Shown: positions 6,466 to 13,394, counted from the first letter of the stretch. The stretch is 13,394 bases of DNA from Chloroflexota bacterium (GCA_023380675.1 JAMCRS010000279.1:1-13394); one strand, 5' to 3'. Notes: generated by a model from the sequence alone, not told the origin. Numbers and translations: made by a program.

Positions 6466-8929
6466 TGTCGGAGACCAGGGTCATCACGCGCCCGAATTTG
6501 TCCACTTGCGATTTCGTGAGGGCGTACTTGGTTCGTTCGGTCGGGCCGACGACGACGAATTTTATATCATACTTGTCGAGCAAAGTCAAAAGGATACTCG
6601 TGTCCACCGTTTGATAGAGCTGCGCGATATCCGCCGGTCGATCGATGCCTGCGGCGTCGTTCTTGAAGAGGGCCGTGTTCCCGCGCCACTGCGACTCATG
6701 TCCGAACCAGCCCAGGACGGTCGGAAGGCCGGTCGCCATCGATATCCGATTGCCGTAAGAATAGTCGTCGCCTACCGCCTCGACGATGGTTGAACCGCGC
6801 GGGGCGTTCGCGTCCAGCCACTGGATGGCGGCGTAGTCTCCCGGGTTCGTCTCACGGATCCAGGCCAGGCCGTCGAGCGTCGGCGCCTTGGCAAAATTGT
6901 CGGCGCGATTGGGAATGGCCAGCGCGGGGTAAACCAGGCCCGCCGCGAGCAAAACGGCCAACCCGGCGAACCAGGCGGTACGCGCAAGACCATTGAGAAC
7001 GCGCGAGAGGTAAAAGATGGCGTAGGCGGACGCGACGGAAAAGAGCGTCCAGGTCTGAAAATAAAACTTGAACACCGTATTCATGCGCGTTCCGAACTGA
7101 TCCCGCAGGTAGACGAATTCGACCCCGAAAGTCAAGAGCAGCCCGGTGAACATCAGGATGAGAACGAACGTCTTGCTGTTGTCCAGATCGAGCCTGGACA
7201 ACAAGGCCAGCAGCGCGGCGAGCAGGGCCACGAGCAGCAAAAAAAGCCAGGGATCGGCGAGCAGGGGCTGGACGTACGCCGAAAGAAGGCTCGGCACGAG
7301 GTTTTCGGCGGCGCCGGGAAGGACAGACCGCGCCTGATCTTGGAGAGAGGGGCTGAACCGGAGCGCCGCCACGACCACGAGCGCTATGCCGGCCGGGAAA
7401 AGGGCGAAGCCGACCGCGAACGGGAACGCGCGCCGAACCCAAGCCACGACTCCGGCGCGTTGTTCACGCAAGAGCGCCAGCGCGAAGGCGACGATGACGA
7501 AAACAAAGACGCCGAACATGATGAGGTATTGATGCAACGCCGTCTTGACAAACAGCGTCGGCAGGATTCCGCCGGCCTGTGACTGAAAACCGATATAGAA
7601 GGGAAGGTAGAGCAGCACACTCAGCGCGCCGAGCGCGACCGCAAACACGACAAGGTCACGCCATGCCGCTTGATCCCACGAACCGGTCGATCGAAAACGC
7701 GCGACGACGAAGGCCGCGAGGATAATGAACCCGTACGGCAGAATGTCCCAGGAATTGAGAAAGAACAGGCCGCCCAAGACGAGGGGATAGAGAATGAACG
7801 ACGACGCGAATCGCCGGATGTTTCCACCCAGCTCTCGTACGTCAAGGCCGGTGTTGAGCAAATTGAGGGCAACCGCGAGCGCGAGGAGGACGAACGGAAG
7901 TGCCAGCACGTGCGGGTGCATGTCCCCGAGCAGAAAACTGAACTGCGGGAACTCGTCGATCACCTCTTGCGTCTGGCCGAGAGCCACGTCGTGTATGACG
8001 CGCGACGCGCGCCACCACCACCAGTTGTCGTTGGGGACGAACGAATGGGTGATCGGAGCTTCGGCGAGGCCTTTGACGTCCAGCCAGGTCCAAAAGGACC
8101 CCGTGCCCCACCCATCGGCGTGGAGCGCCTCAAAAACACCTTCCAGATTACCTACGACGAGCAGAAGAAGAGGCGCGAACAGAGAGTAAAAGAGCGCACG
8201 AGGGTTTGGAAGACGGGAGCCACGGATCAGATCATAGGCCAGCCCAAACGCACCCGTCGCGGCGAGCGCGAACAAGAGCGCGATGCCGAGGTTGAACGCA
8301 ATGCTGGAAACGACGCCGGACAGCATCGTCAGCATTCCCATCATGATATAGCCAAAGTAGTAGTAGCTAATGCCGTAACCGGCGAGCCAGGGATCGCGGG
8401 GCGGGAAATGCGCGCTCTGCAGCACGCCGTTCAGAAAAGCGAACTCCATCGGCTTTTCGGTCGCCGTAATGTCCGGCATGTACGCGCGCACGAGCACCCA
8501 CGCAAAGAACGCGAGGGTAAAGACCACCTCCACTACGACCACAAGGGTCAGGTTCTCGCGCAACCACAATAGCGCCGCCGGCCGTCCAGCGGTCGGCAAT
8601 GAAGACTCCCCACTGCCGCTACCCTCAAGGGCCTTGTCAGCGCCGTTTTCAGATGCGGGGTCGACTGCAACAGCGGTCGATGCCCGCTCTGCAAACCACC
8701 AACAACCGGCAGCCACGGCGAGCGCGACGATCGCGATGTCGCCTTGGGTGTTGGTGAGAAAACCGAGCGTCGTGAGGAGCCAAAACGGGTAGGCAATGAA
8801 GAGCAGGCCGAGCGGCTTGACGAACGCATAGCCGCGGTCCGGCAGGCCGCGAAAGAACCGGTGGGCGACCGGCCAGGCTGCGAGCCCAATCAGCTCGACC
8901 AGCAACCACCATGTCAGCGTTCCAATCAT
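6431..8929 (-). CDS. DUF2298 / Chlor_Arch_YYY (TIGR03662) multi-pass membrane protein
   Basis: This is an 832-residue polytopic protein. It carries the run Y-Y-Y-F-G-Y at 189-194, which gives the family its YYY name, plus A-T-E-K-P-M-E-F (156-163), P-P-R-D-P-W (176-181), a Trp-rich P-N-D-N-W-W-W-W segment (299-306) and G-D-M-H-P-H (335-340). The C-terminal 200 residues after the last helices are soluble. Members occur with TIGR03663 proteins in the same genomes, often as neighbours, exactly as here. They are thought to be GT-C-like enzymes of surface glycosylation; no reaction is proven. I chose the ATG at 8929 over an upstream start at 9043 because the sequence from M-I-G-T-L-T-W-W fits the family N-terminus and the added 38 residues are Arg/Pro-rich and overlap the gene upstream. 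It lies 13 nt after that gene, without a Shine-Dalgarno, so coupling is likely. Confidence 0.88.
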   Translation of the reverse strand: MIGTLTWWLLVELIGLAAWPVAHRFFRGLPDRGYAFVKPLGLLFIAYPFWLLTTLGFLTNTQGDIAIVALAVAAGCWWFAERASTAVAVDPASENGADKALEGSGSGESSLPTAGRPAALLWLRENLTLVVVVEVVFTLAFFAWVLVRAYMPDITATEKPMEFAFLNGVLQSAHFPPRDPWLAGYGISYYYFGYIMMGMLTMLSGVVSSIAFNLGIALLFALAATGAFGLAYDLIRGSRLPNPRALFYSLFAPLLLLVVGNLEGVFEALHADGWGTGSFWTWLDVKGLAEAPITHSFVPNDNWWWWRASRVIHDVALGQTQEVIDEFPQFSFLLGDMHPHVLALPFVLLALAVALNLLNTGLDVRELGGNIRRFASSFILYPLVLGGLFFLNSWDILPYGFIILAAFVVARFRSTGSWDQAAWRDLVVFAVALGALSVLLYLPFYIGFQSQAGGILPTLFVKTALHQYLIMFGVFVFVIVAFALALLREQRAGVVAWVRRAFPFAVGFALFPAGIALVVVAALRFSPSLQDQARSVLPGAAENLVPSLLSAYVQPLLADPWLFLLLVALLAALLALLSRLDLDNSKTFVLILMFTGLLLTFGVEFVYLRDQFGTRMNTVFKFYFQTWTLFSVASAYAIFYLSRVLNGLARTAWFAGLAVLLAAGLVYPALAIPNRADNFAKAPTLDGLAWIRETNPGDYAAIQWLDANAPRGSTIVEAVGDDYSYGNRISMATGLPTVLGWFGHESQWRGNTALFKNDAAGIDRPADIAQLYQTVDTSILLTLLDKYDIKFVVVGPTERTKYALTKSQVDKFGRVMTLVSDNDNVRVYARAN

Positions 8930-8942
8930 CGGGGGGATCGTT

Positions 8943-9485
8943 TCATCTGGTCTGATATGGACCGAACGTCGCGCTTGCCGGCGCGGGATTTGGCGGGGGC
9001 GGCGCGGGGAGCGCGTACGCGGTCTGCCCTCGGCGGGATGCAAGCATCGCCCAATCGACCGGCGCGAGCGAGATCTGGGTCGGCGTTGCCGTAAACGATG
9101 GATTCGTAGTAGGAGTCAACGCCTGCTTGGCTGGCGGAGTCGACAGCCCGGCGAGGATGGATCCGGCTGAAAAGACCGCCCCGCCGATCAAGACCAGCGC
9201 CACCGCAAGCGAGACAATGGCAAACGCCGGTCGAAACATGCCAAGTCGAAGCGCGCCGCGCAGGCCGGCACTCTGCCGCTCCAGCCGTCCCGCCTCGGCC
9301 AGGAAACGCCGTCGCCCTTTTTCCAGTCGCGGGACCGGCGACGGCGCGAGCTTTTGGAGTCTCAGCGCCACCCGGACCAATTCACCCGCCTCGCCGTTTG
9401 TCGCCGTATCCGGCACTGGCAAGTCTGCCGCCAGCGCCTCGGCCAACGCCTGGTCCAATCCTGTCTCGAAATCGTGCGAGATCAT
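8943..9485 (-). CDS. Single-pass anti-sigma-factor-like membrane protein
   Basis: This 180-residue protein has a cytoplasmic N-terminal part (1-85), one membrane helix (about 87-112) and a short outer tail. The N-terminal part includes L-R-L-Q-K-L-A-P-S-P-V-P-R-L-E-K, which resembles the DUF5667-type regions often found in proteins encoded next to Chloroflexota sigma factors. The outer tail is rich in Thr, Pro and Ala (115-175) and has no recognised domain. Its ATG at 9485 overlaps the sigma gene's TGA in an ATGA, so the two are made together. A longer frame extends upstream to 9755 but only as an Arg/Gly-rich shadow of the sigma gene. Role as the cognate anti-sigma is inferred from position and topology. 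No HCC zinc motif is present, so it is not a ZAS-type anti-sigma. Confidence 0.72.
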   Translation of the reverse strand: MISHDFETGLDQALAEALAADLPVPDTATNGEAGELVRVALRLQKLAPSPVPRLEKGRRRFLAEAGRLERQSAGLRGALRLGMFRPAFAIVSLAVALVLIGGAVFSAGSILAGLSTPPAKQALTPTTNPSFTATPTQISLAPVDWAMLASRRGQTAYALPAPPPPNPAPASATFGPYQTR

Positions 9486-10003
9486 TTGAGCACACCTGCC
9501 TCTTCGACCGCCAGGGTCGGACGCGAGAACGACAGCTGGTCTCTGAGCGCAGCGAGACCACGGTGCTGCAGCGCTTTGACCGCCCCGACCGGCTTGTCCA
9601 ATACGTGGGCAATCTCGTCGTTCGACAACCCCTCCAGGAATTTCAGAACGATCACCTGCTGCTGATCCGGCGTCAACCGAGCGATCGCTCGGCGCAGGCG
9701 CACCCGCTCGAGCTCCAGCTCCGCGGCTGCCACCGGGTCGTCGCCGTCGCGGCACACCAAGTCAACCGGCAGAGCAACCGGTCGGTGTTCGCGGGCATAG
9801 TCGACGATCAGATTGTGCGCGATCCGATAGAGGAATGCCGTAGGATTGTCAGGTGTCGCCTTGGCGTGAAGGAATCGAACGAATGCCTCGCTCGTGAGGT
9901 CCTGCGCCAACTGCTGATCGCCGAGGCGGTGGTAGACGTAGCGAAATATCCTGGCCGCGTTGGCGTCGTAGAGCCGCTCGAGGTCGGCAAGTCTGGCGCT
10001 CAA
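9482..10003 (-). CDS. ECF-type RNA polymerase sigma factor
   Basis: This 173-residue protein has the two-domain layout of extracytoplasmic-function sigma-70 factors. Region 2 (about 11-74) includes D-L-T-S-E-A-F-V-R-F and A-F-L-Y-R-I-A-H-N-L-I-V-D-Y-A-R. Region 4 (about 101-157) includes the helix-turn-helix L-T-P-D-Q-Q-Q-V-I-V-L-K-F-L-E-G-L-S followed by N-D-E-I-A-H-V-L and G-A-V-K-A-L-Q-H-R. The start is a TTG at 10003 with GAGGG (10012-10008) only 4 nt away. No ATG or GTG lies in frame between it and the upstream gene. It precedes its anti-sigma-like partner (ATGA overlap) and sits 91 nt after the beta-helix gene. No clear promoter is visible in that gap, so it may be read with the genes upstream. 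Target promoters are unknown, but the flanking genes suggest envelope or glycosylation genes. Confidence 0.92.
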   Translation of the reverse strand: MSARLADLERLYDANAARIFRYVYHRLGDQQLAQDLTSEAFVRFLHAKATPDNPTAFLYRIAHNLIVDYAREHRPVALPVDLVCRDGDDPVAAAELELERVRLRRAIARLTPDQQQVIVLKFLEGLSNDEIAHVLDKPVGAVKALQHRGLAALRDQLSFSRPTLAVEEAGVLK

Positions 10004-10007
10004 GATG

Positions 10008-10012
10008 CCCTC
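10008..10012 (-). promoter_or_regulatory. Ribosome binding site candidate of the ECF sigma gene
   Basis: GAGGG on the minus strand at 10012-10008 lies 4 nt before the TTG at 10003. The spacing is short but this is the only Shine-Dalgarno match nearby and supports the TTG start. Confidence 0.45.
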
Positions 10013-10094
10013 ATAGAAATATGACGGATGAAAGGGGAATTGGATACGCGGAATCCGGCGCAGACACGCCAGTCCGCGGCGGAATCGCCGGGCG

Positions 10095-11720
10095 TCACGG
10101 CGCGGCGGCGTCCGTCGGGCTGCCGGCGGCGGTCTGACTCGCCGTCGGCGTGGCGATCGGGGTATCCGACGCTCCCGGCGTGTCCGAGTACCCCGGCGTC
10201 GGCGTCAGGGTCGGCAGAATGATCTTGGGCGCGTTCAACACTTCGTTCGCGGTATCGATGGGGATGATGTTCGTCGCGACCGTCGTCGAATCACGCGATT
10301 GGTTGAACGCGTCGTCCTCGCCCACCGTGCACTCCCAAACGTTGTCCTTGAGATACACCACTGAACCGCCGATCCAGAACGGATACTTGCACGGAAGATT
10401 GGTCGCCGGGTCGATCGTCGCCAGGTTGTCCTGCAGGACGTTGCCGAACGAAAAGGTGATCTCAAAGCAATTGGCGGTTGCGCCGGCGCAGTAGTTGGAC
10501 AGCAGGCTGTTATAGTTGCTCGCGAGATTTCGCTCCCCGCTCATATAGAAGCAGTTCGAGCTGGACTCGCACTGGTTGTGCGTCACCACGTTTTCCACGC
10601 ATCCCAGGCACACCCAGCCGGAAGTCTCGCAGCCGTGTAGAAACGTCCGGCCGTCCGCAGTCGTGCAGCCGTGATCTTCATTGCTCCAGGTATTGCCGAC
10701 ATAGTAGCTTTGCGTGCTCGCGAGATTGAACGAGCCCCAGCCGCACAGCCCGCTCAATTGATTGTCGATAATGTTGTTCGCGTGGCCGTCCACGGTAGCT
10801 ACGCCGATCGTGCCTCCGCTGACCGTGACCCCGTGGACCGTCGAATCCGAGCCCTTGAGCAGTATTCCGCCGCCGTACAGCGTGCCTCCGCCGATCGTGG
10901 TCGTGATCCCGTCGCTGACGACGTCGCACGTGTCGTAGAGGCAGAGCCAGGCGCCGTCGTCTCTTGGATCGGCGCTTGCCTTGATGGTCACGCCTTCGAT
11001 CCAGTCGTTCGAGCCCTGTACGGTCAACGCGAATTCGCGTCCATGACTCGTGATCAGCGACGTCCGGTCGTCGTCCGAGAACAGGCCGACGTTGTCGCCG
11101 GCAACGGTGAGGGGAGGATAGATCTCGTCCGGGCAGAGCTTGACGCTGTGGTCGAGCGGACCGTCGATCTCGGAAACATGCGTGCAGGCGTCCGGTTCCG
11201 CCGGCATCGTGAGACGGAGCGTGGTGGTCACGGCGGACGCTGGCAGCGGCACGACGAGGACGCGAGAATCGCCTTCGTCGACGAACTGCGATGTCGCCGC
11301 GGTCCAGGCAGGACGCGCACGCGCGATCGAGCTCGCCCCCGAGCCCGTGATGCTCATGCGGTAGGTCACGGCCAAGGGGGCCCGGTTCGTTACGACCACG
11401 TAGTAGACGCCCTTTATTCTAAAGCCTCCCGACCACTGGAGAGTGTCGGGGCGCGGCGGCGTGCCGCGGCCTACCGGCGACACGACCTGTCCGCTCCGTA
11501 CCTGCTCGATCTGGTCGGATGTATAAATGGAGACGCTGAGCTTGCTCGGATCGGTATCCGTGACGAGTACGTCGATCGGCGAGCCGTCGCCGACATAGTC
11601 AAAGCGATACTCGGCGTGCGCGCCTCCCTGCAGCGTCGTCAACGGGGCATCCGCGTATGCCACGAACGGAAGGGTCGCGAATGCAAAGAGTGCCAACAAA
11701 AACCATTTGAACCGATTCAT
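10095..11720 (-). CDS. Exported Cys-rich beta-helix protein with Thr/Pro-rich C-terminal tail
   Basis: This 541-residue protein starts with a Sec signal peptide (cleavage likely after A-Y-A at 21-23). Residues 30-130 look like a PPC-type beta-sandwich: they end G-V-Y-Y-V-V-V-T-N-R then Y-R-M-S-I-T-G. Residues about 200-440 carry right-handed parallel beta-helix repeats such as S-T-V-H-G-V-T-V-S-G-G-T-I-G-V and N-N-I-I-D-N-Q-L. This is the fold of NosD-like and pectate-lyase-like proteins. There are 15 cysteines, many at 326-418. The tail from about 503 is almost only Pro, Thr, Ser and Ala and has no anchor motif. No catalytic residues of polysaccharide lyases are identifiable. I chose the ATG at 11720 over a TTG at 11735 because it begins the signal peptide and overlaps the upstream stop (ATGA). 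It may be a surface or secreted carbohydrate-binding protein and an acceptor of glycosylation. Confidence 0.75.
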   Translation of the reverse strand: MNRFKWFLLALFAFATLPFVAYADAPLTTLQGGAHAEYRFDYVGDGSPIDVLVTDTDPSKLSVSIYTSDQIEQVRSGQVVSPVGRGTPPRPDTLQWSGGFRIKGVYYVVVTNRAPLAVTYRMSITGSGASSIARARPAWTAATSQFVDEGDSRVLVVPLPASAVTTTLRLTMPAEPDACTHVSEIDGPLDHSVKLCPDEIYPPLTVAGDNVGLFSDDDRTSLITSHGREFALTVQGSNDWIEGVTIKASADPRDDGAWLCLYDTCDVVSDGITTTIGGGTLYGGGILLKGSDSTVHGVTVSGGTIGVATVDGHANNIIDNQLSGLCGWGSFNLASTQSYYVGNTWSNEDHGCTTADGRTFLHGCETSGWVCLGCVENVVTHNQCESSSNCFYMSGERNLASNYNSLLSNYCAGATANCFEITFSFGNVLQDNLATIDPATNLPCKYPFWIGGSVVYLKDNVWECTVGEDDAFNQSRDSTTVATNIIPIDTANEVLNAPKIILPTLTPTPGYSDTPGASDTPIATPTASQTAAGSPTDAAAP

Positions 11721-12589
11721 TTCCCCTGCCACCAATCGTTGCGTGCACGCGGGTCCATGAAGGAGCCCGTGTCGCGAATTGCTACTCTCATGTTGCTGCC
11801 TCTGGCGCTCCCGATCGGTTGACCGGCGTACAGCGCCGGCAAGCGGCTGCGTCCCCCGCTATCCATGGACTGGTAGAGCGCCAGCAGATTCGGATCGACG
11901 TTCAGGTTTTCAACGTGGAGCGTATAGCCGTAGACGACGTTGTCCTCGCGGGTGTATTTGAGCGTGATGCGGCTCGCGCTCGCGTAAAGCACCATCATCG
12001 AATACCCAACCGCCTGGCGACCGATATCGTAGCCAGACCCGGGCGCGCAGATCGGCTCGCCGGCGGTGACGCCGAAGGCGGCCAAAGTCACCGGCGGGTC
12101 CGCAATCGGCTGGCCGAGGCAGTTACAGTCCCAGTCCCAATCGTAAACCTGGTATACCGCGTTGAACACGGGTACCCGGTTGTCCGCGAAAAGGCGATAC
12201 AGCTGCGGCGCATTCGGATCGACCGGATTCGACGACGAGATCAAGCCCAGTGTTCCGGTCGTCAAGGTATAGCCGCGCATGGCGAGGTTGATATCGGGAT
12301 TGACTTGCGCCGGCGGATCTGCGGGCGCCGAGAGAACGGCGACCGTCCCGTATGACGCACCCGACGTGGGACAAGGCGCCAGCGCCTTGCCGACCATCGG
12401 AAAGTACAGGACGGTGGTGACCGCGCTGCTCGCGCGAATACCGGACGCCGGTTCCGCGCCGCCGCCAACCGGCAGCGCCTTGACCGTTTCCAACGGACCC
12501 GATCCGCTGCGGGACGATTGTGCCGCCGCGACGCCAAAACTCACACCCAGCGCCGCCAGCAAACACGCGGCGGCCATCAACCTGCTCAT
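11717..12589 (-). CDS. Exported protein of unknown function, possible remote M23-like C-terminal domain
   Basis: This 290-residue protein has a Sec signal peptide (cleavage likely after A-A-A at 21-23) and no other clear membrane helix. I do not recognise a named family with confidence. A segment V-L-Y-F-P-M-V-G-K (60-68) resembles the short YLPLV-like strings seen in Chloroflexota exported proteins. The C-terminal third reads L-K-Y-T-R-E-D-N-V-V-Y-G-Y-T-L-H-V (210-226), then A-G-Q-P-I-G (255-260), then V-A-I-R-D-T-G-S-F-M-D-P (269-280). The order 'G-Q-x-I-G ... G-x-x-x-D-P' recalls M23/LytM peptidases, but the metal-binding H-x-x-x-D and H-x-H motifs are missing, so enzyme activity is unlikely. 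It overlaps the beta-helix gene by ATGA and is probably co-made with it. The ATG at 12589 is weakly supported by ribosome-site evidence. Confidence 0.62.
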   Translation of the reverse strand: MSRLMAAACLLAALGVSFGVAAAQSSRSGSGPLETVKALPVGGGAEPASGIRASSAVTTVLYFPMVGKALAPCPTSGASYGTVAVLSAPADPPAQVNPDINLAMRGYTLTTGTLGLISSSNPVDPNAPQLYRLFADNRVPVFNAVYQVYDWDWDCNCLGQPIADPPVTLAAFGVTAGEPICAPGSGYDIGRQAVGYSMMVLYASASRITLKYTREDNVVYGYTLHVENLNVDPNLLALYQSMDSGGRSRLPALYAGQPIGSARGSNMRVAIRDTGSFMDPRARNDWWQGK

Positions 12590-12656
12590 GGTACACTCAT
12601 GTCTCGAACCGCAAGGCTGGCGAACGATCGGGCTTGCCGCGTCGCGTTCGGCTGCC

Positions 12657-13391
12657 CTACGATGCGCCGGTCCCCGTCAATTCGTAGATCTTGACGTGGC
12701 CGTTCTCGTAGACGACTTGCGCCTTGCCGGAGCTCACCATCTTGTCGAACTTGGCCAATCCGGTCGCCTCATAGTACTCACGCTCGAGGTCGCCGACGTA
12801 GATATACTTGACGCGATAGTCCTGCAATTTCTGCAGAGCCGCGTTTACGTCCGTCGTATTGTAAATGTCACGCACCGTTTGGATGCGTTGGTCGATGATC
12901 GCCGGGTCGATGACGGAGCGCTGCTGTTTCTCGTGCCAATCCCAACCGATCACCGTCGGCAATCCGGTGTAGACGGCGATGCGCGAGCCCCAGCGATAGA
13001 GGGGCGCGTTCCCTTCGAGCACGACCGGTGAACCCTGAATGTTCGCCCGCATCCACTCGATCGCCTCACGGTCGTATTCCAGGACGAGATCGGCGCTCTG
13101 GTCATTATAGACCGCCGTCCGCATATAGTCCATCCCGTTCAAGCCGGGAGGCGACCCCGAGACAAAACGGTCGTTTACCTTGGCCGGGATGGCCGTCGCC
13201 GGATAAAGCAGGCCGGCAAAAACAAGGAGCGCCAAGATCGCCCACCACCACGTCGGGAGAGCTGACGACGGCGCGGCGAGTCTTTTCGCCGGCAGCGCCG
13301 CGGCAACATCGGCCGGTCGACCCGCGGCGACCGATTTCATTATCGCCGCCAATCCCGCTGCCCCCGTAACGCCGAAGATGACCCAGACCTG
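12657..13391 (-). CDS. C-terminal part of a second DUF2298 / Chlor_Arch_YYY membrane protein (cut by the edge)
   Basis: The frame runs to the right edge and holds about 245 residues. They align with the C-terminus of the full YYY protein at 6431-8929: Q-V-W-V-I-F-G matches F-Q-T-W-T-L-F-S, W-A-I-L-A-L-L-V-F-A-G-L-L-Y-P-A matches the last helix L-V-Y-P-A-L-A-I-P, and S-R-I-A-V-Y-T-G-L-P-T-V-I-G-W matches N-R-I-S-M-A-T-G-L-P-T-V-L-G-W. The soluble end with Y-N-T-T-D-V-N-A and Y-R-V-K-Y-I-Y-V-G also fits. The codon just before Q-V-W is TAG at 13392-13394, where the family has an aromatic or aliphatic residue. It is either an error at the window edge or a disrupted gene. The TTG near 13352 is not a credible start, since homology continues upstream. 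Stop is TAG at 12659-12657, 67 nt before the next gene. Confidence 0.8.
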   Translation of the reverse strand, partial: QVWVIFGVTGAAGLAAIMKSVAAGRPADVAAALPAKRLAAPSSALPTWWWAILALLVFAGLLYPATAIPAKVNDRFVSGSPPGLNGMDYMRTAVYNDQSADLVLEYDREAIEWMRANIQGSPVVLEGNAPLYRWGSRIAVYTGLPTVIGWDWHEKQQRSVIDPAIIDQRIQTVRDIYNTTDVNAALQKLQDYRVKYIYVGDLEREYYEATGLAKFDKMVSSGKAQVVYENGHVKIYELTGTGAS

Positions 13392-13394
13392 CTA

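Noticed and set aside
7670..8572. Plus-strand frame (300 codons)
   Set aside because: It is antisense to the YYY gene and its product is a hydrophilic shadow.
8930..9043. Upstream extension of the YYY protein by 38 codons
   Set aside because: It overlaps the anti-sigma gene, is Arg/Pro-rich, and the family N-terminus begins at the ATG at 8929.
9486..9755. Upstream extension of the anti-sigma-like protein by 90 codons
   Set aside because: The extra part overlaps the sigma gene in another frame and is low-complexity; the ATGA start at 9485 explains the gene.
10671..11822. Plus-strand frame (383 codons), the longest antisense frame
   Set aside because: It is antisense to the beta-helix gene, has Arg/Ala/Asp-rich composition and no family or signal.
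12621..12650. Inverted repeat CGAACG/CGTTCG in the gap before the exported gene
   Set aside because: The stem is only 6 bp with an 18-nt loop and no T run; expected by chance in GC-rich DNA.
1..13394. CRISPR arrays, tRNA or rRNA genes, insertion sequences, transposase or integrase genes
   Set aside because: No regularly spaced repeats, RNA-gene signatures or mobile-element proteins were found by eye on either strand.

Overview
The window looks like bacterial accessory DNA from Chloroflexota or a close relative; this placement is inferred. Two membrane families, the DUF2298/'YYY' family (TIGR03662) and the Agl23-like family (TIGR03663), are known mainly from Chloroflexi and Archaea. An ECF sigma factor, Sec-type signal peptides and Shine-Dalgarno sites argue for a bacterium. 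Exported parts carry Thr/Pro-rich stretches of a kind common in Chloroflexota. The DNA is GC-rich, and every gene I accept is on the minus strand, so transcription runs from high to low coordinates.

Layout in reading order: (1) 13391-12657, the C-terminal part of a YYY membrane protein cut by the window edge, with an in-frame TAG in the last three bases; (2) 12589-11717, an exported protein of unknown function; (3) 11720-10095, an exported Cys-rich beta-helix protein with a Thr/Pro tail; (4) 10003-9482, an ECF sigma factor; (5) 9485-8943, a one-pass anti-sigma-like protein; (6) 8929-6431, a full YYY protein; (7) 6465-4663, an Agl23/GT39-like membrane protein that has lost family motifs; (8) 4646-4569, a 25-codon small ORF with its own ribosome site; (9) 4569-1189, an intact Agl23-like protein fused to a six-bladed NHL propeller; (10) 1117-104, a flippase-like protein of the LPG_synthase_TM/AglD type. 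A strong leftward promoter at 61-88 feeds a gene beyond the left edge.

The genes are packed tightly: ATGA overlaps at 12589 (mini-ORF), 11720 and 9485, a TGATG at 4571-4567, a 13-nt gap at 8942-8930 and a 35-nt overlap at 6465-6431. The longest gap is 103 nt, at the left edge. One long transcript with translational coupling is likely.

Working hypothesis (inference): this is an extracytoplasmic glycosylation module. The GT-C-type membrane proteins (Agl23-like and YYY) would move sugars from lipid carriers, the AglD-like protein would help lipid-linked sugar handling, and the exported Thr/Pro-rich proteins could be acceptors. Placing a sigma/anti-sigma pair in the middle suggests that the module senses envelope state. 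The least expected parts are the motif-less Agl23 paralogue beside an intact one, the NHL fusion, the coupled 25-codon ORF, a direct-repeat operator candidate at the left promoter, and a hairpin with competing arms before the flippase gene.
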